A DNA stretch of 64,000 nt from Bacteroidia bacterium (GTDB lineage Bacteria; Bacteroidota; Bacteroidia; B-17B0; Aurantibacillaceae). Shown here one piece after another: positions 36,967 to 46,385 of the stretch; within the stretch, counting starts at the first letter, position 1; each line of letters starts with the position of its first letter. The stretch covers positions 27,500 through 91,499 of the forward strand of contig JADLED010000038.1 in NCBI GenBank assembly GCA_020846335.1, in the 5' to 3' direction. Position numbers and translations under genes: made by a program. Below the pieces are notes generated by a model. The model made no database searches. It was not told the origin of the DNA and worked only from the letters and a program-made list of their open reading frames with translations.

Positions 36967-38430
36967 ATGCAAGCGCTTTCGATATACAATACCCTCAGCC
37001 GAAAAAAAGAAGAATTTAAAGCCCTTAATCCCCCATTCGTTGGCCTTTATGTGTGCGGACCTACTGTTTACAGCGATGTTCATTTGGGTAATTGCCGCAC
37101 CTTTATTTCTTTTGATTTAATTTATCGTTACCTGCTGCATTTGGGTTACAAAGTACGCTATGTGCGCAACATTACCGATGCCGGGCATTTGGAGGGCGAC
37201 CGCGACGAAGGCGATGATAAGTTTGCAAAAAAAGCCAAGCTCGAACAGGTGGAACCTATGGAAATTGTGCAAAAATACACCGTAGGTTTTCACGAAGTTT
37301 TAGGCGCCTTTAATACCTTACCTCCCAGTATTGAACCTACTGCCACCGGCCACATTTGCGAACAGATTGAAATGATAAAGCAAATTATGGTCAATGGTTT
37401 AGCCTACGAAGTAAATGGCACTGTTTATTTTGACGTTGAAAAATACAGCAGCGAATTTAATTATGGTCAGCTTACCAACCGCAAGCTCGAAGAATTGTTG
37501 GAAGGCTCGCGCGAACTCAACGGACAGGATGAAAAAAAAGGAAAACTTGATTTTGCCTTGTGGATTGCGGCCAAGCCCGAAACGTTGATGCGTTGGCCTT
37601 CGCCATGGGGTTGGGGTTTTCCGGGATGGCACATTGAGTGCTCGGCCATGAGCCGCAAATACTTAGGCGATACCTTTGACATACACGGTGGTGGAATGGA
37701 TTTACAAGCAACGCACCACACCAACGAAATTGCACAATCGCAAGCTTGTTACCATAAAACTCCGGTAAATTATTGGATGCACACCAACATGCTTACCGTA
37801 AACGGTGTTCGCATGTCGAAAAGTGCTGGCAATGGATTTTTACCCAGCGAATTATTTACCGGCAATCATCCTTTGTTAGATAAAGGTTACGCCCCAATGG
37901 CTGTGCGTTTTTTTATGCTACAAACACATTACCGCAGCACACTCGATTTTAGCAACGAGGCGCTGCAGGCCAGCGAAAAAGGATTTGAACGCCTGATGGA
38001 CAGCTACACCACACTTCAAAACCTGAAAGCATCAAACGCTTCATCCGAAAACATTACAGAGCTTCAGACTAAATGTTATGAAGCCATGAACGATGATTTT
38101 AATACCTCCATATTAATAGCGCATTTGTTTGAAGCTGTTAGAATAATTAATTCGGCCAACGATTTAAAAACCAATCTTACTCAGGCCGATATTGATTTGC
38201 TTAAAAAAATATACAACGATTTTGTATTCAGTATTCTGGGTCTTAAAACCGAAGAAAGCAATCAAAAAACAGATGCCGCTCTGGCTAAAGTTATTGGTCA
38301 CATGCTCGATATGCGAACAAGGGCTAAGACGGAAAAGAATTTTAAACTCAGCGATGAAATACGCGACAAATTAATTGAAGCCGGTATTCAAATAAAAGAT
38401 ACCCGCGAAGGAAGTACCTGGAAAATTTAG
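36967..38430 (+). CDS. cysS: Cysteinyl-tRNA synthetase
   Basis: Class I synthetase, 487 residues. It carries the zinc/ATP motif YVCGPTVYSDVHLGNCRTF (HIGH-equivalent), WHIECSAMSRKYLG with a zinc Cys, and the KMSKS loop RMSKSAGN. The C-terminal alpha-helical bundle is present. It charges tRNA-Cys. Its stop is two bases before the next start, suggesting a shared transcript. Confidence 0.95.
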   Translation: MQALSIYNTLSRKKEEFKALNPPFVGLYVCGPTVYSDVHLGNCRTFISFDLIYRYLLHLGYKVRYVRNITDAGHLEGDRDEGDDKFAKKAKLEQVEPMEIVQKYTVGFHEVLGAFNTLPPSIEPTATGHICEQIEMIKQIMVNGLAYEVNGTVYFDVEKYSSEFNYGQLTNRKLEELLEGSRELNGQDEKKGKLDFALWIAAKPETLMRWPSPWGWGFPGWHIECSAMSRKYLGDTFDIHGGGMDLQATHHTNEIAQSQACYHKTPVNYWMHTNMLTVNGVRMSKSAGNGFLPSELFTGNHPLLDKGYAPMAVRFFMLQTHYRSTLDFSNEALQASEKGFERLMDSYTTLQNLKASNASSENITELQTKCYEAMNDDFNTSILIAHLFEAVRIINSANDLKTNLTQADIDLLKKIYNDFVFSILGLKTEESNQKTDAALAKVIGHMLDMRTRAKTEKNFKLSDEIRDKLIEAGIQIKDTREGSTWKI

Positions 38431-38432
38431 GC

Positions 38433-39275
38433 ATGAGAAAAGTAGTTTTAATAGTAGGTACTTTGGCATTGCTGGCCGGAATACTAAGCCTATGCACACC
38501 CGAAAAACCTGCACAGGAAGAGCACAAAACAGTGGACCTGCCGCCCGAAGTAAAACTGGCACCCATGATAAATTATTCAGTCGTAAATAAATTTCCGCAC
38601 GATGTAAATTGTTTTACCGAAGGCTTTTTATTTCACAACAATCAATTGCTCGAAAGCTCAGGCGCGCCGGAACAATTTCCACTCTGCAAATCCAACTTTG
38701 GCGTGCTTGATTTAAAAACCGGTAAGCTGGAACAAAAAGGCGAGTTGGATAGAAAAATCTATTTTGGTGAAGGGATTTTGGTGTTGAACAATTTACTCTA
38801 CCAACTCACTTACACCAATCAAATTGGTTTTATTTACGATGCCAAAACCTACGAACGCAAAGGCCAGTTTAATTATGCCAACCGCGAAGGCTGGGGTATG
38901 ACGACAGATGGCAAACACATGATTATGAGCGATGGCACAAACGAACTGACTTATCTTAATCCTTCCGATTTTACAGTGCTTAAAAAACTAGGCGTGAAAG
39001 AAAACGGATTTGCGCTTGATCACATCAACGAACTGGAATACATTAAAGGCTATATTTATGCCAATGTGTGGTTAACGAATTACATTGTTAAGATTGACCC
39101 AAACGATGGCAACGTAATTGGTAAGTTGGATTTGACCGCATTGCAAAGCGATGCCCGAGAAGGCAACGTAACTATTGCCGAAATGAATGGCATTGCCTAC
39201 GACTCTATTAACGACAAAATTCTGGTTACCGGCAAGCTGTGGCCAAAGGTTTACGAAATCAGTTTTCCTCATTAA
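38433..39275 (+). CDS. Glutaminyl-peptide cyclotransferase (glutamine cyclase family)
   Basis: 280 residues with an N-terminal membrane/lipoprotein-like signal (lipobox ILSLC). The beta-propeller family motifs are visible: FTEGFLFHNNQLLESSG, REGWGMTTDGKHMIMSDG, LNELEYIKGYIYANVW and GIAYDSINDKILVTGKLWP. It forms pyroglutamate at N-terminal glutamines of exported proteins, a step tied in Bacteroidota to periplasmic protein maturation. Confidence 0.88.
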   Translation: MRKVVLIVGTLALLAGILSLCTPEKPAQEEHKTVDLPPEVKLAPMINYSVVNKFPHDVNCFTEGFLFHNNQLLESSGAPEQFPLCKSNFGVLDLKTGKLEQKGELDRKIYFGEGILVLNNLLYQLTYTNQIGFIYDAKTYERKGQFNYANREGWGMTTDGKHMIMSDGTNELTYLNPSDFTVLKKLGVKENGFALDHINELEYIKGYIYANVWLTNYIVKIDPNDGNVIGKLDLTALQSDAREGNVTIAEMNGIAYDSINDKILVTGKLWPKVYEISFPH

Positions 39276-39408
39276 ATTTAGTTACACTTCGGGGCTCTCA
39301 GGTTAAGCAATTGAAACGCCTGCCCTAAAGTCCTACAACTTATCCACAGAACACCACTTTTACTTTCGCATCCCATAAAATTTATTTTTCTTTATGTAAA
39401 TTATTCGC

Positions 39409-39960
39409 ATGAGAACCTTCATCTATACTATAGCATTCAGCGCCCTGTCGGCAATGCTTTGCGCGCAAAACACATTTGTAAAAGGCTACATCCTCACCGA
39501 AAAAGGCGACACGATTAAAGGTGAAGTGCGTCTTAACGCAAAAAAAGAAGGTGATAATTATTACAAGGTGTTTTTTAAAGACAACAATGGAATGCAAAAA
39601 AACTACAAACCCGAAAAAACAAAGGGTTATGGTTTTGAGAACAAACATTTTGTATCGATGGAATCGGACGGAGAAGTAAAATACTTTGAAATAGTGGTTA
39701 AGGGTTCGCTTAGTTTGTATAAAATTATGCAGGAAGTAATGAAAATGAACGAGCTGTTTTTTGAAGCCGAATATTACCTCACTACCGAAGGCGAAAACAA
39801 GCCTATTGCAGTAAAAGAAAGTAAGTTTAAAAAACAGATTACCGAACTAATGAAAGATAATGCCGAACTTGCTGCTTCTTATGCCGAAGAAAAAAAGTTT
39901 GACCTCGAAAAAGCCACTGACCTCTTTAAAAGTTACAACGCCTGGAAAGCAGGCAAATAA
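39409..39960 (+). CDS. Exported hypothetical protein
   Basis: 183 residues, signal peptide ending AMLCAQ. The mature part begins TFVKGYILTEKGDTIKGEVRLN, a pattern common in Bacteroidota exported proteins of unknown role, and ends in a Lys/Glu-rich helical region. Family not recognised beyond that. Nine bases before polA on the same strand. Confidence 0.7.
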   Translation: MRTFIYTIAFSALSAMLCAQNTFVKGYILTEKGDTIKGEVRLNAKKEGDNYYKVFFKDNNGMQKNYKPEKTKGYGFENKHFVSMESDGEVKYFEIVVKGSLSLYKIMQEVMKMNELFFEAEYYLTTEGENKPIAVKESKFKKQITELMKDNAELAASYAEEKKFDLEKATDLFKSYNAWKAGK

Positions 39961-39969
39961 TCCCCACTT

Positions 39970-42819
39970 ATGATAACCAAACAAACTGAAAAAAAATTAT
40001 TTCTGTTAGATGCCTTTGCCCTCATCTACCGTTCCTACTTTGCCTTTAGCAACAATCCCCGCGTTAACTCAAAGGGCTTTAACACCTCGGCCATTTTTGG
40101 TTTTACCAATACCCTGCTCGAAATTTTAAATAAGGAAAAACCCAGTCACATTGCCGTGGTGTTTGATATGGAAGGCCCCACACAACGCCATGTGGAGTTT
40201 GAAGCCTACAAAGCCAACCGAGAGGAGATGCCCGAAGACCTCCGAACCTCTATTCCCATTATCATCGAACTCATTAAGGGTTTCAACATTCCTGTAATGG
40301 GTATTGAAGGCTTTGAGGCCGACGACCTTATTGGCACACTGGCCAAAAAAGCAGAGCTGGCGGGCTTTACCACCTACATGATGACACCCGACAAGGATTA
40401 CGGGCAATTGGTGGATGCCAATACCTTTATTTACAAACCCGCACGATTGGGCAATGGCGCAGAAATTCTGGGTCCTGAAGAAATTTGCAAAAAATGGGAA
40501 ATCCGCAATGTGAGTGAACTCATAGACATTTTAGGATTAATGGGCGACAAGGTGGATAACATTCCGGGCATACCCGGTGTGGGCGAAAAAACAGCCATTC
40601 AACTCATAAAAGATTTTGGCAGCATCGAAAACCTGTTGCAGAACACCGACAAGCTAAAAGGCAAATTGAAAGAGAAGGTGGAAATGCATAAGGACATGGC
40701 CATACAATCCAAACGCCTTGCCACCATTATTTTAGATTGCCCCGTGGAGCTGGACGAGGAATTACTGGCGCTAAAGGAAGTAAACAAACCTGCCCTTCTC
40801 GAAATTTTCCGTGAGTTGGAGTTCCGACGCATTGCCCAGCAAATTGTAGGTGAAGACATAGGAGGCAACGAAAGCCTTCCATCCGAAAAAACAAAAGTTG
40901 AAAAGGTTAAAGCAAAAGGAAACCCTTCGCAGGTTGATATGTTTGCTGACAACAGCAACGAAAATGCCGGCAGCGACGAAGAACAGGAGCCTGCCGCGCC
41001 GGTTTACAAAACCATTGCCGATACCGAACATGTTTATGAACTGGCCGATACTGATGAAAAAATAAATGCGCTGATTAAAGAGCTTCAACAGCAAACAGAA
41101 TATTGTTTCGACAGTGAAACAACTTCGCTCGATACACTGGAGGCAGAGATTGTAGGCTTGTCGTTTGCCATTAAACAATTTCATGCCTGGTATGTGCCCA
41201 TATCGGCCAACAAAGAAGAAGCACAACGCACACTCGATATGTTTGCTCCCGTTTTTAACGATGAAAACAAAACACTGATTGGGCAAAACATTAAATACGA
41301 TTATCAGGTTCTTAAAAATTATGGCATCGAGATTAAAAACAAATTGTTTGATACCATGGTGGCCCACTTCCTGATTATGCCCGACATGCGCCACAACATG
41401 GACGTGCTTTCACAAACCTACCTCAACTATTCGCCGGTGAGTATTGAAACGCTGATTGGTAAAAAGGGCAAAGAGCAAGGCAGCATGCGCGATGTGGAAG
41501 TTGAAAAAATAAAAGACTACGCTGCCGAAGATGCCGATGTGACCCTGCAACTGAAACACAAATTTGCACCCGAACTCGAAAAAAACGAATTGCTTCCGCT
41601 TTTTAACAACGTGGAAGTGCCCCTCATAAAGGTACTGGCCAACATTGAACGCGAGGGCATTAATCTGGATGTTAACGGCCTCCGTGAGTTTTCGGCACAG
41701 TTACAAAACGACATTGCTCTGGTGGAAAAGGAAATTCAGGATTATGCCGGCACCAAATTCAATGTGTCGTCGCCCAAACAGGTGGGCGAGATTTTGTTTG
41801 AGTATTTAAAGATTGTGGAAAAGCCTAAAAAAACAAAAACAGGCCAGTATGCCACCGGCGAAGATGTGTTGAGTAAACTCGAAAACGCACATCCTATTGT
41901 TTCTAAAATTCTGGATTACCGCGAGCTGAACAAATTAAAAAACACCTATGTGGACACGCTGCCCGAAATGGTGAGTAAACAAACGCACCGCATTCACACC
42001 TCCTTTAATCAGGTGGTGGCCGTTACCGGGCGCCTGAGCAGCGATAATCCCAACCTGCAAAACATCCCTATCCGCACCGAGCGCGGCAGGCAAATCCGCA
42101 AGGCTTTTATTCCACGCGACAACGATCATATTTTACTCAGCGCCGATTATTCGCAAATTGAATTGCGCATTGTGGCCAGCATTAGCGGCGACAAAAACAT
42201 GTGCGAGGCTTTTCAGTTAGGTAAAGACATACATACTGCCACCGCCGCCAAAGTGTTTGGTGTGGCCGAAGCCGATGTGACCAAGGAAATGCGCTACAAA
42301 AGCAAGAGCGTTAACTTTGGCATTATTTACGGTCAGGGCGCCTTTGGTTTGGCCGATAACCTCAACATTCCACGCAAGGAAGCGCAGGAACTCATCAGCA
42401 ATTATTTTAAGGAATATGGCGGCATAAAAAGTTATATGGACGACACCATCAATTTTGCCCGCGAAAACGGTTATGTGCAAACGCTGTTGGGCAGAAGGCG
42501 TTGGTTGCGTGACATTAATTCGAACAACGCCACGGTAAGGAGTTTTGCCGAACGCAATGCCATTAACGCGCCCATACAGGGCAGCGCGGCCGACATGATT
42601 AAGGTGGCCATGATAAACATTTACAACGAACTGAAAAAACAAAACTTTAAAAGCAAAATGCTCTTGCAGGTGCATGACGAGTTGGTGTTTGATGTGTATA
42701 AGCCTGAGTTGGAAACCATTCAACCCATTATAGAAAAACTGATGCGCGAAGCCCTGCCTCTAAAAGTGCCAGTAGAAGTAGGACTGGGAACGGGAGAAAA
42801 TTGGTTGGCCGCGCATTGA
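39970..42819 (+). CDS. polA: DNA polymerase I
   Basis: 949 residues with all three domains. The 5'-3' exonuclease is N-terminal (LLDAFALIYRSYFAF, then GFEADDLIGTLA). The proofreading domain keeps its acidic residues (FDSETTSLD, NIKYDYQVL and YAAEDADVTLQL). The polymerase has motif A (LLSADYSQIELRIVA), motif B (RYKSKSVNFGIIYG) and motif C (LLQVHDELVFDV). It processes Okazaki fragments and repairs gaps. Its last 98 bases are repeated downstream at 43563. Confidence 0.97.
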   Translation: MITKQTEKKLFLLDAFALIYRSYFAFSNNPRVNSKGFNTSAIFGFTNTLLEILNKEKPSHIAVVFDMEGPTQRHVEFEAYKANREEMPEDLRTSIPIIIELIKGFNIPVMGIEGFEADDLIGTLAKKAELAGFTTYMMTPDKDYGQLVDANTFIYKPARLGNGAEILGPEEICKKWEIRNVSELIDILGLMGDKVDNIPGIPGVGEKTAIQLIKDFGSIENLLQNTDKLKGKLKEKVEMHKDMAIQSKRLATIILDCPVELDEELLALKEVNKPALLEIFRELEFRRIAQQIVGEDIGGNESLPSEKTKVEKVKAKGNPSQVDMFADNSNENAGSDEEQEPAAPVYKTIADTEHVYELADTDEKINALIKELQQQTEYCFDSETTSLDTLEAEIVGLSFAIKQFHAWYVPISANKEEAQRTLDMFAPVFNDENKTLIGQNIKYDYQVLKNYGIEIKNKLFDTMVAHFLIMPDMRHNMDVLSQTYLNYSPVSIETLIGKKGKEQGSMRDVEVEKIKDYAAEDADVTLQLKHKFAPELEKNELLPLFNNVEVPLIKVLANIEREGINLDVNGLREFSAQLQNDIALVEKEIQDYAGTKFNVSSPKQVGEILFEYLKIVEKPKKTKTGQYATGEDVLSKLENAHPIVSKILDYRELNKLKNTYVDTLPEMVSKQTHRIHTSFNQVVAVTGRLSSDNPNLQNIPIRTERGRQIRKAFIPRDNDHILLSADYSQIELRIVASISGDKNMCEAFQLGKDIHTATAAKVFGVAEADVTKEMRYKSKSVNFGIIYGQGAFGLADNLNIPRKEAQELISNYFKEYGGIKSYMDDTINFARENGYVQTLLGRRRWLRDINSNNATVRSFAERNAINAPIQGSAADMIKVAMINIYNELKKQNFKSKMLLQVHDELVFDVYKPELETIQPIIEKLMREALPLKVPVEVGLGTGENWLAAH
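42722..42819 (+). repeat. Left copy of a 98-bp direct repeat (end of polA)
   Basis: The final 98 bases of polA. The right copy at 43563-43660 has the same length with no gaps and eight substitutions. The two flank the toxin-antitoxin genes. Confidence 0.88.
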
Positions 42820-42849
42820 TGAAGGTGGAAGAAACCAACTTTACACCTG

Positions 42850-42880
42850 TTTGTTTAGACCTTTTATTCTTATATTTTTG
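42850..42880 (+). promoter_or_regulatory. Consensus Bacteroidota promoter for the toxin-antitoxin pair
   Basis: TTTG at 42850-42853, a 19-base spacer, then TATTTTTG at 42873-42880 match TTTG-N19-TAnnTTTG exactly. It is 82 bases before the antitoxin ATG, in the 142-bp gap after polA. Confidence 0.65.
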
Positions 42881-42961
42881 TAAAACCACAACAATATAGG
42901 TCTTTTAAATAGGTGCTTATTATTGTTTAAAGGATATACTTAAAACACAAAATTTAAGCCA

Positions 42962-43204
42962 ATGACTCTTCAATTCATTCACGACAACAGAGGCAATACT
43001 ACAGGCGTATATATTCCTATTGAGGAATGGCAATTGTTAAAAACCAAATATGCCGATTTACAAAAGGAGGAAACAGAAAACGTTGAGGAGCCGGCCCCAT
43101 GGCAAAAACAAATTATTGAGGAGCGTTTAAACGATTATTATAAAAATCCTAATGATGTTGGGGACTTTGATAAAACCATAGATGATGTTGAAGAAAGTAT
43201 ATGA
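42962..43204 (+). CDS. Antitoxin of a ParE/RelE-type module
   Basis: 80 residues: TLQFIHDNRGNTTGVYIPIEEW at the start is typical of antitoxins paired with RelE/ParE-like toxins in Bacteroidota, and the acidic C-terminus (DFDKTIDDVEESI) should wrap the toxin. It overlaps the toxin start by four bases (ATGA). It likely represses its own promoter. Confidence 0.75.
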   Translation: MTLQFIHDNRGNTTGVYIPIEEWQLLKTKYADLQKEETENVEEPAPWQKQIIEERLNDYYKNPNDVGDFDKTIDDVEESI

Positions 43205-43500
43205 ACTATTCTTTTGTAAACAGCCCGTCTGTAAAGTTTGATATTATCAATGCTACTGATTATTATAAAAACATTAACCCTGAACTTGCCAGGCAGTTTT
43301 TGTTTCGTATTCGTGAAGCCAAATCATACATTGCACGCTCTCCCCTTGGCTTTCAGGTTAAATACAAAAACGTAAGAACATTATTGCTAAAACAGTTTCC
43401 TTATCATATTCATTATCTCATTAATGACACTGAACAAAAAATTGTAATTCTTGCGGTGATTCACGCTTATAAAAACCCTTACGATTTTACAACTAGGTAG
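43201..43500 (+). CDS. ParE/RelE-superfamily toxin
   Basis: 99 residues. The compact fold is suggested by PSVKFDIINATDYYKNINPE, the conserved ARQFLFRIREAKSYIARSP, and the C-terminal strands LLKQFPYHIHYLINDTEQ and ILAVIHAYKNP. Whether it acts on gyrase (ParE) or mRNA (RelE) cannot be told from these residues. It is coupled to the antitoxin and followed by a stray copy of the polA 3' end. Confidence 0.8.
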   Translation: MNYSFVNSPSVKFDIINATDYYKNINPELARQFLFRIREAKSYIARSPLGFQVKYKNVRTLLLKQFPYHIHYLINDTEQKIVILAVIHAYKNPYDFTTR

Positions 43501-43562
43501 TACCCCAAATTATTATGTCAAGGTTTATGACACCAGTTACAAAACCGAAATCGTAAGCGAGA

Positions 43563-43660
43563 AACCCATTCCTGAAAAACTGATGCGCGAAGCCCTGCCT
43601 CTAAAAGTGCCGGTTGAAGTAGGACTGGGAACGGGAGAAAATTGGTTGGCGGCACATTAA
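43563..43660 (+). pseudogene. Duplicated polA 3' end (right copy)
   Basis: Encodes the last 32 residues of PolA in frame (ending GENWLAAH) with its own TAA stop. Outside one codon (ATA to CCT), all differences from the polA copy are synonymous, including TGA to TAA. Weaker similarity seems to extend upstream to about 43538 in the same frame. There is no start codon, so it is not expressed as PolA. Confidence 0.88.
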
Positions 43661-43762
43661 TCCTATTTAATAAATTAAATCTCTCTTAATTAGATCGATT
43701 TGCCTAATCAATGTAGTTCTTCAATAATCAGCTTAACCATTTCAGCTAAAGATTCCACCATA

Positions 43763-43793
43763 AAAAAATCCCCACCGGCTACCGATGGGGATT
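43763..43793 (-). terminator. Terminator of the minus-strand adhesin gene
   Basis: Read on the minus strand, AATCCCCA / TGGGGATT with extra inner pairs and a short loop is followed by a T7 run. It starts about 30 bases after the stop at 43824. Confidence 0.78.
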
Positions 43794-43823
43794 CTTTATT
43801 AATTATAAAATCAATTTCCTTTG

Positions 43824-46208
43824 CTAGTCAACCACCACTTTCTGGCTAACACTTTTTATTCCGTTTTGACCCATTACAAAATACACACCGCTGCTTAATC
43901 CGTTTACTTTTGCCTTGTACTTGTTGGACGCATTGAGTGAAATAGTTTTTATTACCTGGCCCAATTGATTTACCAGACTTAGTTCAATCGTACTTTCAGA
44001 CTCAATCATAAACCATTCATTGCTTGGATTCGGATAAACTACGAGATTGCTTAAGTTAAGATTGTTTTCATTAATGCCCACACAACCATTCACTTTAATT
44101 TGAACGTTGGCCGTGTTACTGCAACCAAACGAGTTGGTGCCCACCACCGAAATATTGAGTGTGGTTACCAGGGTGGATGTTACCACAATGGAAGGTGAGG
44201 TGGCAAATGTGCTCCAGCTATAAGTGCCCGCTCCTGATGCCGTAACGGTAATGGTTTCTGCTTTACACATGCTGGTGCGGCTTGACACTGCTGTTACAGT
44301 AGGGTTTGGATTAACCGTTACCTGAATGGTTTGAGTGTCGGCACAATTAATGTTTCCGGTAGCGGTAATTGATGTTACGGTATAAATAGTGGTAGCCAAA
44401 GGTGTTACGTTTAAAGCAGGGAAAGGGTTATTAGGCAACCACGTATAAGTATCGGCACCGCTGGCTGTGAGTGTGGTACTCATTCCGTCGCAAAGCACCG
44501 TGTTTCCGGCTATTGAAACGGAAGGCGTGTAAACTTCAATAGAAACGGTTTCGGTACCATTACAGCCGCTCAATTCACCGGTTACTGTATAAACAGTTGT
44601 ACTAAGTGGCGACTCAACAGTTACCGATGTGGTAGGCCCGCTGCTCCAGGTGTAGTTGCTGGCGCCACCTGCTGTTAAAGTGGCTGTACCGCCGGCACAA
44701 ATCAACACATCGCTGCTAACAGCCGTTACTGTAGGGCTTGGGTTGGTAATAACCACTGCCACATTGCCCGCCGAACAACCTAAAGAATTGGTAGCGCCCA
44801 CCGAATAGGCAGTTGGTGCTGTTGGATTAACAGTTATGTTAGGTGTGGACATATTACCCGGTGTCCAGGTATAGGTTAAACCACCACTGGCCGTCATAGT
44901 CACAGCGTCGCCCGCACAAACCACAGAGGAGCTGGAAACAATACTGATGGTTGGTATGGGGAGTGCATTAAGGCTTACGGTAGAAGTTCCAGAACAGGTG
45001 CCGTCACTGGCTGTAACTGTATAAATGGTAGTGTTTTGTGGGCTAACTGACACTGAATTGCTCGATGAGCTGCTGTTAATCGGCATCCACGTATAATTGT
45101 TGGCCGCTGCAGCCACATTAAGCACTGCTGTTTGGCCGGAACAAACTACCGAAGGCGAAGCCAGTAAAGAAACTACGAGCGGCGCCACTGTAATGCTGGT
45201 GGTAGCGCTGCCTGTGCCGCACCCGTTTAATCCGGTAACGGTGTAAGTTCCGGAAACCGACGGTGTAAAACCTGTTCCGTTAATAACACCGCCACTCCAG
45301 GTGTAAGAATTAGCACCAGAAGCAGTAAGAATTACTGTTTTACCAAAACACACGTTATTGGTATTGGTGGTAACCGAAAGCACCGGTGCGCCCGCACTTA
45401 CGGTAACTGTAATAACGGTAGAAGACATGCAGTTAGAAACACTCATGGCGGATAAGGTATACGTGGTGTTTACTGACGGTGATACCGCAATGGTTGAGGC
45501 CGTTGAGCCTGTGCTCCAACTGTAATTACTCACCGCATTGGTGTTTAGAGTTATTCCGCCACCCGAACAAACCGCAGGTGCCACCGTGCTGCTGCCCGAT
45601 GTAGCAAATAAATTAATGCTGCAGGCCCCGGTTATTAAAATGTCGTCCACATAAATCCCATCATAGGCATTGCCAATTCCGTCAACCGAATCAAAATTAA
45701 ACTTTACAATAATGGTTTGGCTGGCATAGGCCGAAAGGTTGTAACTCACGGAAGTCCAACCCGAGGTGTTTGACAAACCGCCAGGAGAGCTGCTCGAAGA
45801 AACAATGTCGGTATAGCTTGCACCGTTGTTATTTGATATCGACATTCTTAAAATGTCGTAGGTACAACTGCCACTGCCACATTCGTTGGCCACAAAGTAA
45901 TTAAACGTAAGAGTGCCGCCTAAAGCGCCAATAACCACGGTAGGTGTACGTAAATCGCCACTGGTGGTGCTGCTACCATTACCAAACTGACAACCCGAAC
46001 CCTGGAAAATAGCATGACCGGGGGCACTGTGTCCGGTAAGAGAGCTCTGCGCGCAGGAGTTAGACCAGGCCCAGGCTCCATTTGAAGAGTTGGTGGCCGT
46101 GGTGGTTCCTAAATTGGAATTAAAGGTTTCGGAGTAAAGAATGGTTTGAGCATTGAGTGTTAACCCAGTTACAAATAGTAACAATGTTGCAAGTAAAAGT
46201 TTTTTCAT
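43824..46208 (-). CDS. Secreted adhesin-like protein with seven Ig/PKD-like repeats and T9SS domain
   Basis: 794 residues. Signal peptide (ending TLNAQ), then a choice-of-anchor J/MAM-like jellyroll (residues about 25-200, with FNYFVANECGSGSC and DGIGNAYDGIYVDDILITG). Seven Cys-led repeats of about 75-85 residues follow (VCSGGG, VCFGK, VCSGQT, VCAGDA, ICAGGT, LCDGM, MCKAET), each with a YxW core. The type A T9SS signal (VVYPNPSNEWFMIE, then GLSSGVYFVM) ends it. The gene at 2-1657 is organised the same way with four repeats. It is surface-located; ligand is unknown. Confidence 0.88.
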   Translation of the reverse strand: MKKLLLATLLLFVTGLTLNAQTILYSETFNSNLGTTTATNSSNGAWAWSNSCAQSSLTGHSAPGHAIFQGSGCQFGNGSSTTSGDLRTPTVVIGALGGTLTFNYFVANECGSGSCTYDILRMSISNNNGASYTDIVSSSSSPGGLSNTSGWTSVSYNLSAYASQTIIVKFNFDSVDGIGNAYDGIYVDDILITGACSINLFATSGSSTVAPAVCSGGGITLNTNAVSNYSWSTGSTASTIAVSPSVNTTYTLSAMSVSNCMSSTVITVTVSAGAPVLSVTTNTNNVCFGKTVILTASGANSYTWSGGVINGTGFTPSVSGTYTVTGLNGCGTGSATTSITVAPLVVSLLASPSVVCSGQTAVLNVAAAANNYTWMPINSSSSSNSVSVSPQNTTIYTVTASDGTCSGTSTVSLNALPIPTISIVSSSSVVCAGDAVTMTASGGLTYTWTPGNMSTPNITVNPTAPTAYSVGATNSLGCSAGNVAVVITNPSPTVTAVSSDVLICAGGTATLTAGGASNYTWSSGPTTSVTVESPLSTTVYTVTGELSGCNGTETVSIEVYTPSVSIAGNTVLCDGMSTTLTASGADTYTWLPNNPFPALNVTPLATTIYTVTSITATGNINCADTQTIQVTVNPNPTVTAVSSRTSMCKAETITVTASGAGTYSWSTFATSPSIVVTSTLVTTLNISVVGTNSFGCSNTANVQIKVNGCVGINENNLNLSNLVVYPNPSNEWFMIESESTIELSLVNQLGQVIKTISLNASNKYKAKVNGLSSGVYFVMGQNGIKSVSQKVVVD

Positions 46209-46251
46209 TTGGTTTAGTTTTAGTTCGTCTGTTTATTAAGATTCAGTTTGT

Positions 46252-46259
46252 CAAAATTA
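46252..46259 (-). promoter_or_regulatory. Candidate -7 element for the seven-repeat adhesin
   Basis: The minus strand reads TAATTTTG, an exact TAnnTTTG match, 44 bases before the ATG at 46208. No matching -33 element is seen. Confidence 0.38.
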
Positions 46260-46385
46260 GGCCATTTTTTGCAATATATCACGCTTGTCTCCTTTTTTAC
46301 CCATTAGGAGCGTGTCTGTTTCCTTTTCAATAATTTTCTTTGATGCTCGCAATTTGATTTATACATTTAATCTAAATTAAACCGC

